In this document: positions 23,001 to 31,078 of the stretch, one piece after another
How the letters are laid out: the number at the start of each line of letters is the position of its first letter
How positions within the stretch are numbered: position 1 is the stretch's first letter
Source: Mytilus edulis
Taxonomy: Eukaryota > Mollusca > Bivalvia > Mytilida > Mytilidae
Assembly: GCF_963676685.1 (NCBI RefSeq)
Contig: NC_092346.1
Coordinates: 76,213,821 to 76,277,820, forward strand
Direction of reading: 5' to 3'
Length of the DNA stretch: 64,000 nucleotides
Notes under the pieces: generated by a model
What the model was told of the DNA's origin: nothing
What the model saw: only the letters and a program-made list of their open reading frames with translations
Database searches by the model: none
Made by a program: the position numbers and the translations under genes

Positions 23001-24857
23001 GCGTTTATTTAATTTACCAATACTGTATTCCATTTGTAATAAGATTTCCAAAAATAATAACTAAACTTCAAAACCAAATGTTGGTGTAACAAAAAAGGAT
23101 TAGTCGTTACTGTTGTCAATCGCAAATTACGTACAAATGTAATACCTCATTTGAGCACAAAATGTCATGGCGGGTCACATATAGTCTCTATTTTTGTAAA
23201 TTTCCGTTCATATTTTCTATGTTCAACTGAATAACATTATTTAGAAAGGTACAGTTATAATCTTTTATCTCCATCAGGAAAAGTTGACCTTTAACAGATT
23301 TGGCTATTTTGGGTCCTTTTTCGTCATGTAACTTTTCCACTGTTTCGGTTGGTATACGGTATTGGCTTGCACATATTCGACTTTGAGAGTTCCTGATCAA
23401 GATCAATCCAGAAAAGCGATTTGGACGCATGACATGTATAAAGTGTTATTATTCATTTGTTATTGCTGCTTATTTACATTTATGAAAGTAAGTTTCAGAA
23501 GATTAAATTTTCGCAGTAAGATTATTTGAAAAAAAACGCATCAAGGTAATAGTAAGTGGTGTTATGTTTTCTTTAAAATCTAAATTAATATATGTTAAAT
23601 GTTTCCTACTCCTGAATGATACTTATTTGTCTGTTGGTCACATTCAATCTTTCCTTCGATTTATCATTATATTTCATTTCGCCACCTTTGCACCTTCTGG
23701 TATGCTATACAAGCTATTTTCGTGGTGTCGTTGTCCCGTTTTGTTTTATCAATGCTCCTTATAGTATTTTATATACTGTTTTTCTATCCCGCCAATCAAT
23801 AAACAAGGCTGTCATGGCTAAATATATGAAATATAGCTAAAATGCTAGAAATTATCTAATGTCATGAAAGAAAACCTGACTTAGCAAAAAATGCAGTCAA
23901 AATTGTTTTAGCTTAATCTTGAGATTTTGTCTCTTTTCTGATTAGAGGCTTACCCGGTGTTCCACCAATGATATAAACGTTACCAACTTTACTGTACTAG
24001 ATGAGATGCGCATCTCCACAATATGTCAACAGTGATGGTCGAGGCCATGAGACAGTAGACCCATTGTAGGATTAAACATAACCCGTACCCGTTTCAACTG
24101 GATCTATTCTAGAAATGTAATTCTTGCAAACTAATGTTGTTATAAAGTGAATGTACCTCTTGAGTATTAAAGTTTTCTGCCATTTTCTCTCTAACTTTTT
24201 TTTATAACTTTCCTGTTAACACATAACTTAAAGAAACGTATTTGATCCAACATCATTTTTCTGATCTTATCATTTAAAATTTTCGTTGTGAACTTTTCTT
24301 TATAATATATTCACTCTCCTATTCTTTTAATCATTTATAAAAAAAACTTCATGGTTAAACTTTAAATAGAATGGAAGTATACAGATATTACAGAAAACAC
24401 TATTTTATTTACAGATCACGAAGCTAACCTGAGAATAATCAGAATTCAACCCATATTAGAGGAAATAAACGATGCATCATCAGAAGAAGATGTTTATTGT
24501 GAAATAAGAGAATCACGTATGATAGATTGTATGAACCAAGCCAGGCCACTCACAGGAAGATTCAACTCAAACGTCAAACATTTTCCTAAAAAAGGTTCAA
24601 CAATAAGAGAAAATATTTACAATCATTTAAACTATAACCAGTCACTCCCAAACCTTTGTATTGGTAACGAGTATGAACATGCACATACAAATAATACAAT
24701 AGGTTCGTTAACCAATTCTGAAAATTGTTTGAATGAATTACGAGAAAATAGAAAGCTACAAAGTGTACTAGAATTAGGATCGAGTGATTCGTACGAGGAA
24801 GTTAGCTGTTCCACGAATTATGGTATAATCTGGGGAACTAATGATCATCACGAATAA
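1978..24857 (+). CDS. MEGF/Draper-like single-pass receptor (3' part, six exons)
   Basis: Six exons join in phase: 1978-2077, 7291-7349, 16063-16167, 16508-16607, 20813-20865 and 24415-24857. The product reads: EGF-like cysteines (CPAGSYAKNC, CNCSLKR, CHYIYGC), a Ser/Thr/Asp-rich stalk without cysteine, a helix of about 22 hydrophobic residues (VTIWVYVAVVGVLLLIVGAA), a basic stop-transfer (KVGPAK), and a tail of about 160 residues ending at a TAA. The tail holds EDVYCEI, ENIYNHL and DSYEEV, candidate SH2-docking tyrosines. The cysteine spacing resembles MEGF10/Draper-type engulfment or scavenger receptors, in which tail tyrosines recruit kinases; that role is inference. The first exon starts in phase 1, so the signal peptide and more EGF modules lie upstream, outside the window. 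The gene converges on the nSTAND receptor gene at 31079. Exon phases, all open and mutually compatible, are the main support. Confidence 0.8.
2425..2505 (+). mobile_element. 81-bp insertion with 18-bp target-site duplication
   Basis: The string TTTAAATATGTTTCCGAT occurs at 2407-2424 and again at 2506-2523, exactly flanking 81 bp that contains TGATTGATTGTTG and ATATCGCGGCG. An 18-bp direct repeat around a short insert is the mark of a LINE-mobilised, SINE-like insertion. No A and B boxes are clear, so it may be only a SINE tail. Confidence 0.65.
3387..4490 (+). repeat. Dispersed TIR repeat with internal duplication
   Basis: It begins TAGAGGCTCTAAAGAGCC followed by GCTCACCTTGG (3411-3421) and ends with the inverse CCAGGTGAGC (4478-4487), after a GACGCCG minisatellite (about 4411-4443). 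Inside, a unit of about 500 bp is duplicated in tandem (from about 3483 and about 3990); both copies contain TTTGTAGATCTTACTTT, CAACAA.CAGTTGTCC-like and TTTCAGAGGAGAAGATTTT blocks. I recognise this as a common mussel intronic repeat. No protein is encoded. Confidence 0.65.
4473..4590. repeat. 40-bp direct duplication at the end of the 3387 repeat
   Basis: The block TTTGGGCCAGGTGAGC followed by TAAAAATACAAAATTGATGAGAAT occurs at about 4473 and again at about 4550, separated by about 38 bp. The copy includes both the repeat terminus and its flank, so it records a local duplication after insertion. Confidence 0.6.
5541..7027 (+). mobile_element. Ginger-like (KRBA2-type integrase) DNA transposon relic
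   Basis: The terminal inverted repeats are CAGTGAATTTGTATAATC at the left (from about 5543) and GATTATACAAATTCACTG at the right (to about 7024). Many subterminal copies of GGGATTATGTAGAATCCCTGA-like palindromes lie inside both ends. Plus-strand coding traces at 6500-6670 read RFKVANSHLLLGGTF and KGFLKCEYCGKNRC, which resemble the C-terminal part of Ginger/KRBA2-like DDE integrases; the catalytic domain is not seen. The element lies in intron 1 of the receptor gene and has itself been invaded by the repeat at 5970-6175. The family name comes from memory of the motif, so it is only moderately certain. Confidence 0.55.
5970..6175 (+). repeat. Dispersed mussel repeat nested in the transposon
   Basis: Contains AAGATGTGGTATTATTGCCA, GTACGGCCTTCAACAATGAG and AAAGGCCCCGAAATGACAAT. 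The inverse of the last two blocks reappears at 8865-8945, which shows a dispersed family within this window. No ORF of note. Confidence 0.65.
7291..7349 (+). CDS. Receptor exon: CHYIYGC segment
   Basis: The acceptor is TTATTTGTAG and the donor AAAAG/GTATTG. The first base completes an Arg codon left open by the exon ending at 2077. The next 19 codons read CHYIYGCPENLTTSIKTTK, and the exon leaves in phase 1. It supplies the last extracellular cysteines. Confidence 0.7.
7676..7750 (+). repeat. Fragment of the CpG-rich fold-back family
   Basis: Carries TAATACCGGCTTCACACATC and CCGACGTACGTCGGCC, matching the ends of the interleaved fold-back elements at 26281-27967. The rest of this copy is missing; a second piece of the family is at about 8530-8830. 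Confidence 0.6.
8215..9010 (-). repeat. Mosaic of dispersed repeat pieces
   Basis: Two minus-oriented pieces of the family seen at 5970 (8215-8290 with GGCCGCTCGGTGGCC, and 8865-9010 with TTTCGGGGCCTTTTATAGCC) surround a 300-bp piece at 8530-8830. That piece holds AAGCGTTCACCAAGCG-like and TTATCTGTAGCG blocks and matches 27340-27560 of the fold-back elements. The order suggests successive insertions. Confidence 0.55.
10029..10092. repeat. 32-bp tandem duplication
   Basis: Two adjacent copies of a 32-bp unit beginning CTATTGCGCATG and ending GAAAGGTGGTCATAG, differing by two bases. The later part of the unit reads straight into unrelated sequence. Confidence 0.7.
10161..10184. repeat. Perfect hairpin
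   Basis: GCGTAAACCC and GGGTTTACGC form perfect 10-base arms around the loop TCAG. The hairpin is isolated, and no run of T follows on either strand that would make it look like a terminator. Confidence 0.7.
10308..14376. mobile_element. 4-kb element bounded by inverted repeats
   Basis: TAGGCGAGTGACATT (10308-10322) followed by TGCACCTATCTAACACACAGCT (10345 onward) is mirrored on the right by AGCTGTGTGTTAGGTGGGTGCA (14309-14330) and AATGTCACTCGCCTA (14362-14376). The interior is AT-rich without a long ORF; 12850-12895 carries a piece of the repeat family (ACGCGTTTCGCC, GTGACGCTCGAA) also found at 28000-28330 and 33060-33360. The right end abuts exactly where homology to the MITE copy begins at 14377, so this element truncated that MITE. 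Confidence 0.55.
14124..14286. repeat. Long palindrome inside the right end of the 4-kb element
   Basis: The left arm contains GATTATCAGATTATCTGCAT and AAAATATCAGCTGC; the right arm contains GCAGCTGATATTTTACGATA and ATGCAGATAACCTGATAATC. Arms are about 50-60 bp with a few mismatches around a central segment with CTCGTTCGCTACGCTCATTC. It could extrude as a cruciform. Confidence 0.65.
14377..15680 (+). mobile_element. MITE copy 1, left-truncated and invaded
   Basis: From TATGGCTTTATGATG onward it is collinear with the intact copy at 19168-20080 (shared blocks: TTTGACCTTGACCT, AAACCAAGGAC, GGAGATAACTCTTA, CTAAGCGACATCTTT). The right TIR survives as GTGGAAAGACATAATT (about 15663-15678). The left TIR is missing, lost where the 10308-14376 element abuts. 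A tandem-repeat element (15176-15645) sits between the A-rich tail and AATAATCAGAAC; the copy at 19168 lacks it. Confidence 0.65.
15176..15645 (-). repeat. Two units of the 168-bp tandem repeat element
   Basis: Two units in reverse orientation to the array at 36420-37440 share TGATGAATCTGAAAACGCAT, GGTATAGCTGACTT and GTTCCTGAGAAAAATG. The element is bounded by CTGATGATACCCCCACCGC at one end and AGCGGGGGTATAAT at the other, followed inside by a GGAC/GGAT short repeat. It is not coding. Confidence 0.65.
16063..16167 (+). CDS. Receptor exon: Ser/Thr-rich stalk
   Basis: The acceptor is TTATTATTACAG and the donor CAGAAG/GTATAT; phase 1 in, phase 1 out. The 35 residues are rich in S, T, D and H and have no cysteine, as expected for a membrane-proximal stalk. 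A second AG 14 bp upstream would break the frame of the next exon. Confidence 0.65.
16508..16607 (+). CDS. Receptor exon: transmembrane helix
   Basis: The acceptor is ACTTCTTCTAG and the donor ATAAA/GTAAGT, a consensus site; phase 1 in, phase 2 out. It encodes a short polar lead-in (GNQHNDNHGQ) and then about 22 uninterrupted hydrophobic residues starting VTIWVYVAVV. Confidence 0.8.
17162..18862 (-). pseudogene. LINE ORF2: reverse transcriptase and C-terminal Cys/His module
   Basis: 566 codons remain open. The order is fingers/palm (FIDFEKAFDKI, NNGVRQGENMSPFLF), the catalytic box LLYADDTVLM, the thumb, and a C-terminal zinc-like module (RKCNLCKLDIGDEFHYIINC) followed by a stop after RVCPPE. 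All catalytic aspartates are present. The reading continues upstream in another frame (18835-19164: NLKNDKSGGEDAV, IIPIFKVK). One indel near 18910-18925 therefore separates the two; I describe the break only. The protein would copy its own RNA at a nicked target site. The element cannot be autonomous as it stands. Confidence 0.85.
18835..19164 (-). pseudogene. LINE ORF2 fragment upstream of the frameshift
   Basis: Reads IEKGEILKCIKNLKNDKSGG, the usual segment before the palm domain, through VPESWLVGNIIPIFKVK, then runs out of frame. Its upstream end abuts the TIR element beginning at 19168, which split the ORF. Confidence 0.75.
19168..20080. mobile_element. MITE copy 2 with TAGGTCTTTCCAC ends, inserted in the LINE
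   Basis: The left end is TAGGTCTTTCCAC (from 19168), the right end GTGGAAAGACCTA (to about 20081), with a second AGGTCTTTCCAC just inside the right end. The interior has no ORF and matches 14377-15680. Both sides are LINE coding sequence on the minus strand (upstream piece ends DEDQVNQLN, downstream piece begins FSEQLVFN), so the insertion is younger than the LINE. The flanks fit a TA target. Confidence 0.75.
20079..20535 (-). pseudogene. LINE ORF2 fragment upstream of the MITE
   Basis: The open minus-strand reading contains KPWFNRECKFARQNYRKFRR and NSRDYWKVLNQGKRKK, the linker between endonuclease and reverse transcriptase that is typical of CR1/L2-like elements. It begins right after an in-frame stop near 20535. 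No endonuclease is found further upstream, so this is the 5' truncation point. Confidence 0.75.
20536..20640 (+). repeat. tRNA-derived SINE head
   Basis: Contains an A-box-like TGACCTAGTGG (20544-20554) and a B-box AGTTCGAATCC (20608-20618) about 55 bp apart, the spacing of a polymerase III internal promoter. No clean acceptor stem pairs around it, so a SINE head is more likely than a working tRNA. Confidence 0.55.
20813..20865 (+). CDS. Receptor exon: juxtamembrane
   Basis: The acceptor is CGTTTATTTCAG and the donor AACTG/GTATGT. The first base completes the Lys codon left open at 16607; 17 codons read VGPAKTICKFLSNIKQT; phase 1 out. Basic residues right after the helix agree with a cytoplasmic side. 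Confidence 0.7.
20866..24414 (+). other. Intron 5 of the receptor gene
   Basis: Fragments of dispersed mussel repeats are seen at about 21210-21330 (GGATTGGGACAGGCAC), 22130-22400 (AGGCCCCGACATGCC, TGACTTCGGACAGGCAC) and 23962-24080 (GAGATGCGCATCTC). A 66-codon ORF at 21844-22044 has no recognisable domain. The remainder shows nothing I can name. Confidence 0.5.
24415..24857 (+). CDS. Receptor last exon: cytoplasmic tail with tyrosine motifs
   Basis: The acceptor is TTTATTTACAG, phase 1 in; 146 residues then TAA at 24855-24857. It contains acidic LEEINDASSEEDVYCEI, then RENIYNHLNYNQSL and near the end SSDSYEEV. None of the three has the Ile/Val/Leu at -2 of a strict ITIM, and the spacing is too wide for a classic ITAM. 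They are best called YxxI/L/V SH2-type sites. Confidence 0.75.
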
Positions 24858-25003
24858 ACAGGATATAGAATCATATAGGAAATACTTCAAAAACAATAAA
24901 CATGTTTAATTTTGTCATCCTGTATAATTTTGTCATCCTGTACACATGTGCCAATGACTATCTTCCTTTGGATTTTTACTCATTGTTTTAAATATATAAT
25001 ATA

Positions 25004-25009
25004 AATAAA
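25004..25009 (+). promoter_or_regulatory. Candidate polyadenylation signal
   Basis: AATAAA about 147 bp after the receptor stop codon; it is the first such hexamer on this strand after the stop and fits a short 3' UTR. Confidence 0.45.
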
Positions 25010-25074
25010 ACACCTGCAAGACCAATAATAATACTTTGCTGAATTAACTATAACGATCTGTATGGGGTTTACAT

Positions 25075-25460
25075 AATAGAAAATAAGATGTTAAATCTAC
25101 AGAAGAATGGACAAAAACAATAAAGAATAGAGATAATAGACCAAAAGTATATAGACAGGAGAATAATATATTAAGAATAGAGAAAAATTGTAAAAAATTT
25201 ACAGAAAAGAGAAAAAAAAGAATACAGAAACGAAAGACCCTCCCTCTCTTATGGCTTTTAATACTTCAGCGTCTGGATAGGGTGGGAGTCTCTTTTAATT
25301 CTTTAAATTTTTATACAATTTTTCTCTATTTATCACTCTTTTTTACCCTTATCCAAAATCTGTACATTTCAGCACCCATTTATTGTCCATTTTTTGGCTG
25401 TATTCTCACTTCCTAATTTTTTGTTATCTTTTATATTGTTTTCCCTTTATGTTGTAATTT
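25075..25460. repeat. Fold-back element
   Basis: The left side has AAGAATAGAGAAAAATTGTA and the right side the near-inverse ACAATTTTTCTCTATTT; the centre contains AAGACCCTCCCTCTC. The arms are A-rich and T-rich respectively. It lies between the two converging genes. Confidence 0.5.
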
Positions 25461-25705
25461 TTGTCCATAATTTGCCAAAACATCTTTTGTAAACCTAATT
25501 CATTCCATCATACAAAATAAATGTTAAGTTTAATATAGTATATTTCATAGTTGACGCAGTGTATATACATGTCATTTGCTTGTACATTTTTTTTAAAACA
25601 CACGTTTTAGGTCAAGTTTGAAAGTTACTTATACAATTAATGCATATACAATCTTTGTTAAACTGAGTGTAAAACTATCTTTTGTATATATAGTAATTTT
25701 TGTAT

Positions 25706-25740
25706 AGACAATAGACAATAGACAATAGAAATAGACAATA
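25706..25740 (+). repeat. AGACAAT microsatellite
   Basis: Four to five imperfect units of AGACAAT in a row. Confidence 0.7.
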
Positions 25741-26280
25741 AACATTGTAACGCATGTATAACAATTGCTAATTTTAGTACATTGTATAGAAATATATATA
25801 TAAATATCTGTACATGCAAATACAAAAATACTACAACTAAATTACTTTCTAAACAGAATATTAATTCTCATATTATTGATTGTTTTGTAAAACATTATTT
25901 TTAATATTAAAAACAATTCAGAATTGGAATTTGAACACATAACAATAATTTATAGTTTTGATCCAAAATGTGTTGATATTTTAAAAATTGATGATAATGG
26001 TTTAATATAATAAGATAAAAAGGACTACTGTACCGTTTCGTCGCATTTTAGAACGCCATATGCGAGGTTTTAGGACACTAGGTGGCGATTTTGAAGCAAA
26101 AAAAAAAAAAACCACCCCAAAACGATCGAGGTAAATTGAGGTGTCCAATTTTCCTACTGTAATCTTTAAAAATTCTACTTATTCAAAATTGTCTCCTCAT
26201 TACGCAACCTCATTTTTTAATTGTTGAAATTGAAGACACTGCGCTAACCAATATAGCTTATGAATATAGTTCAGATACAT

Positions 26281-27967
26281 AATGCCGGCGTCACAAATTG
26301 GCGTATAGACCGGCGTCCACCAGACGTACAGAGCAAATTGACAAACTCGGCATACGGTAGTTGCACGCCAGAGGAACGCTAAACTATCTTTAAACGCGTT
26401 GAATAAGTTAAAAGTACGTCAAATGCAAGGGTATACGCTTTGTGAACGCATCAACTCTAGGAAATTTAAATGCAGTATAAAAATGTTCATCCAGCTCAAG
26501 CGTTTGTCTAGCGTATATCTTTACGCTACACGCATGTAATATACACGCTACAAGCGCGTTTTAAACGCTACAGATAATTTTGAGACACGTTTAGAGCACG
26601 TTATATACGCTTCAAGATCGTTGGACTTTAATACCGGCGTCACACACCAGCGTATAGCTCCGACGTACGCCGGGCATGGTAAAAAATCATGTACGCTGCC
26701 AACACGCTAGTAATTTCGGATGCATTCAACCTGTCAATCATTTCTGTATCGTGTGCAAACGAGCTTTAAGCGTTTATCGGGCGTTTATGTAACGTATGTT
26801 GGCGTATGCCTGGAGATTGTCTTACGTAGATGGCATCCACGCTACGAAGGAAAAAATTTCCTAAACGTATTTGAGACGCGTCGTATCTGGGGGACGATAA
26901 TCTTTCGGCGTGTTTGGGAGGTTTTATTATAGGGTGTTTGTAACAAACACAGCCCCATAGTTTAATACCAGCGTCACACATCAGCTTATAGCTCTGACGT
27001 ACGCTAGGCGTGTTAAAAAACCATGTACACTGCCAATACGGTAGTAATTTTGAATGCATCCAAGCTGTCAATCATATCTGTAACGTGTGCACAACGAGCT
27101 TTAAGCGTGTATTGAGCGTACGAGAAGCGTACCTACGCGTTTGTAGGGCATTCAAAAAACGTTTGGTTGCGTATGCCTTGCGTTTGTCTAACATAGATGG
27201 AATGCACGCTACGTAGGAAAAAGGTTTCTTGAACGTATTTGAGACGCATCCCGGTCGTATCTTGGACGTTCTATTATGAGGTGTTTGTTACAAACACACC
27301 CGCATACGTTTTAGTTAAAGTCGAACAATCTCGTAGCGTATACAACGTACCCTAAACGTGTCTCAAACTTATCTGTAGCGCGTTTAACGCGCTTGAGCTG
27401 GATGAAAATTTGTATGCTGTATAAAAATTTCCTGGAGTTGTAGCGTTCACCAAGCGTATATCTTTGTATTTCGACGTACTTCAAAATTATGCAACGCGCG
27501 TTTAACGATTGCTTAGCGTTTCACTGGCGTGCAACTAACGTATACCGACTTTGTCAATTTTCTCTGTACGCCGGTCTATACGCCAATGTGTCACACCGGC
27601 ATAACTAAAACGTATGCGGGTATGTTTGTAACAAACACCCCATAATGAAACGTCCCAGACACGCCGAAAACACGGATTATCGTCCGAGATACGACCGGGA
27701 CGCGTGTACTATACAAGAGACTCTTTTCCTTCGTAGCGTGCATTCCATCTACGTTAGACAACGCAAGGCATACGCCAACATACGTTACTTGAACGCCCGA
27801 AGCTTCTCGTCCGCCCAATAAGCTATTTAAGCTCGTTGTGCACACGATACAGATATGATTGACAGGTTAAATGCATCTAAAATTACTAGCGTATTGGCAG
27901 AGTACATAACTTTTTACCACACCCGGCGTACGTCGGGGCTAAACGCTGATGTGTGACGCCGGTATTA
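26281..27967. mobile_element. Two interleaved CpG-rich fold-back elements
   Basis: Element A starts ATGCCGGCGTCACAAATTGG (26281) and ends with the inverse CCAATGTGTCACACCGGCAT (to about 27604). Element B starts TAATACCGGCGTCACACACC (26629) and ends TGTGTGACGCCGGTATTA (to about 27967). The two pairs of ends therefore overlap rather than nest. Between them a B-type left half occurs twice (26629 and about 26955). The arms share GTACGTCGG-like, CTTTAAGCGT and CAAACACC blocks. The region is far richer in CG dinucleotides than its surroundings. No ORF has recognisable content. Fragments recur at 7676 and 8530. Confidence 0.7.
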
Positions 27968-27969
27968 GA

Positions 27970-28330
27970 TTTATCAGTGACGCTCAGATTAAAAAAAAGA
28001 TAAAACCAAACAAGTACAAAGTTGAAGAGCATTCAGAACCCAAAATTCTAAAAAGTGCCAAATACTTCTAAGGAAATCTATTCCTGGGATTAAAAAATTC
28101 TTAGTATTTCGAAAAATTCAAAGTTTTGTAAACAGGAAATGTTTAAAAATGATCTTATAATTCATATTCATAGCAACACCGAAGTGCTGACTACTGGGCT
28201 GGTGATACCCTCGGGAACGAAATGTCCACCAACAGCGGTATCGACCCAGTGGTGTGAATAGTTATCAAAGGTACCAGGATTATAATTTAATACGACAGAC
28301 GCGCGTTTTGTCTATATAAGACAGATAAAT
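27970..28330 (+). repeat. Dispersed repeat with GTGCTGACTACTGGGCTGG core
   Basis: Contains TCAGTGACGCTCAG, AGTGCTGACTACTGGGCTGG, GATACCCTCGGGAACG and GACGCGCGTTTTGTC. The same blocks recur in inverse order and orientation at 33060-33360. It starts at the right end of the fold-back complex and lacks its own left part. Confidence 0.65.
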
Positions 28331-29724
28331 AAATTTATAAAGCTTCATTACGATTTTAAAAGACAAAGGATTCTAGCTATTAAGTCAGCTTAATACTATA
28401 GTCTGATCAGTTGTCAGTGAGAATTTTGAAAGTTCAGAACACTAAGAATATTTTTTTCATAGTTATAAACAAAAATAAAGATCCCTAGAGAAAGGCTGTT
28501 TTCAAGTTGATCTATTTTAGTAAAACTTGATATCTAAACACATCGTCTCTGTTATTATGACGCTTTAGAACTGTAGGTGTATTTTCTTTGACCCATGTAA
28601 TTCATTTTTTAGTACTGTGATTTTTTAATGTAATTATATCAACCTGTAGCCGAAACATATTAAAGACTGTAAAAGAATATGAAGCGATTTGCTTCATACG
28701 TATTCAAGACAAAAAAGTCAAATCTAAAACGTTTGAACATAAAAAAAAATGTACTCAACTTTGATAATATTGCTGCCCTTTTTTAGGATTTTTTTACACA
28801 AATTACTGTCGCCGGGGTGGACTTTATTTAAAAAAAAAGATGGCTAGACATTGATAAATGACTAGATCTCTTTTCGACAAGAACTCGTTTTACATTAAAA
28901 TATGAAAAATACTTATCATTTATAAATTTGAGATAACATAATTTAGGTTTAAATTTTTAAGTAGTAGACAAAAACTATTACTTCTGATTCACAACACTGT
29001 CAGATCAACTATAAGATTGTGACGTATAGTTTTTAAGACAAATATTTGCTTTTATTTTTATGTTTTCCGCTCTTATGTTTTAACTGTACCTCTGACGTGA
29101 CTTGGTATTTTGACATCCCGCAATCGTGTATTATTTACATTTTAACTTTGGCCAGCCTGAGGTGCAATTCCCCCGAGTACAAAGGGTATTTACGGTGTTG
29201 TTTCTATTTTGTTTGTTTCAATAACACAACTGAATCATAAACAAATGCCATACAAATGGGAAGTTTTTGTCAGAGGCCTACTTATAATCTGACGATACAT
29301 AGAATTTATCGATATTCTAAATGAACAAAAATGTTTCATCGCAATTTTTTCAAGTGTTACTGAAAAAGAAGACTTCATACTAGTACTTGGTCAGCAACTT
29401 CACACTTTACAGTAACGTGTGAGCTTTTTGGGGTTTGTATAACATCTACTTCCAGTTTTGTCTATTATTTCCATTTTTCAATTTGTGAAATAATTCCAAT
29501 AAGGTCAATATTTTTCGTTGAAATAACCAATGTCCGCTGGGATTAGATCCATGTGCTTTTGTTATTTCAATCCACGATTACAGCGATAATTTACAGGAAA
29601 GAACAATCAGTCATTTTGAGAATATCTTGGAAAAAAGATTTGATCTACTGTAGCTCTGACAGTCTTATATAATTGTCTGTATTATAAGCGAATGCATATA
29701 TAAAGTGGGACACACAGTAGTCAT

Positions 29725-29796
29725 TCGTTTCTGGTAATGATTTGCACGTGAGAAGAAAAATCGTTTCTTGTAATGAATTGCAGTTGAGAAGAAATA
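29725..29796. repeat. 36-bp tandem duplication
   Basis: Two adjacent copies of a unit starting TCGTTTCT and ending GAGAAGAAA, with a handful of differences. Confidence 0.7.
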
Positions 29797-30836
29797 GTTA
29801 AACAATACTTATAAAAAAGGATGTATGTCGTTATAAGTTGCAATTACATTTCTTACAGGAGACATCCTCCTAAATTTGTTTTAAGGATTTGTTTTGATTG
29901 TTCTTATTACTTTGCAGATAAGTAAAATGTTACAACTATTCCGTTGAAAGTCACATGATTTCATTGCTTCTGAAAAGGCAAAATTTTAAGGATAGATTCA
30001 GGTTGTGAATTTAAAAGATGCTTCTCTAAACATGGGTGTCTAGATGACTTTACCTGCTCTTGTATTTCAATGCGGTTAAAGATATACTTTTTTTAATTAC
30101 CCGTTTTATAAAACGAACGGTTCGAGAGTACTTGATAACTGCATCATACGAATTAAAGGAGGTGAGTGGTAAACATCAATTAGACAGCAACTCAACATTT
30201 AGAGGCAGCTTTGTCAGGTTTCTATACCATTTCACTATAGACGGTTGGGACCTATACTGATATCCGTCTCTAAGAATACCATATGACAAAACTTCGGTTG
30301 ACAGTTGGGACTGTTCGACTCTCTTAACTTTACTACAATGCTATTTTAGCAAACAGACATTTTCGTATTTAATGAAAATTTGTAATTGATTCTTTGAAAA
30401 ATCTAATTACAAATTTACTAAAAGAAAATGTACAGATGCTAGATATACATACTGGAACTGATATGATGTGATCATATCTGTGAATGCTATTCTTGGTATT
30501 ATTGACGGGTAACTATAGTCAACAACACTTGTAACCGCCGCAACATTATGTATGTGCTTATCCCAAGCTAGTAATTTAGATGTTTTCGTTCCCTGCTGGT
30601 TGTTACATTTGTGTTTTGTTTAGTGTTTCGTCTTCCATCAGGCCGTTGGTTTTCACGTTAGAATTGCTTTACTTTTTATGGGTTTTCCTTTTTGCTGAAA
30701 CCCCATCATTTTGGTAAATCAGACATAAAAAAGATCATAATCTTCACTTTTTTTCCAAACCTGATAGAAATTTATAGATCGTGTCAATAAAGTTTCAACC
30801 CCATAAATTATCTTGACCAACTGCATCTACCTATTT

Positions 30837-30842
30837 TTTATT
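30837..30842 (-). promoter_or_regulatory. Candidate polyadenylation signal
   Basis: AATAAA on the minus strand about 240 bp after the stop codon of the nSTAND receptor gene. Confidence 0.4.
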
Positions 30843-31078
30843 TATTTATATAAGACTGTTCGATACATAAACAAATGACAAAAAAGTTGTAACTGACATG
30901 CATGTTTGACATGTGAGAGTGTTGCTGCTATATAAAAAAAAAAATAGACTTAGTGCAAATATAAGAAATCATCATGTTAATAGTAAACAAAATACTAACA
31001 TTTACACAAATAAAAAATATCATATCTTTTGTCAGACATGGTTTTTCTTGTGGTCTTATATTAATCAGTTTTGAGAAT

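Larger units (their letters stand above)
28331..31078. other. Intergenic space between converging genes
   Basis: Apart from a 36-bp tandem duplication at 29725-29796 and a minus-strand AATAAA at about 30837-30842, nothing is recognised. A 66-codon ORF at 30060-30260 has no domain signature. Confidence 0.5.
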
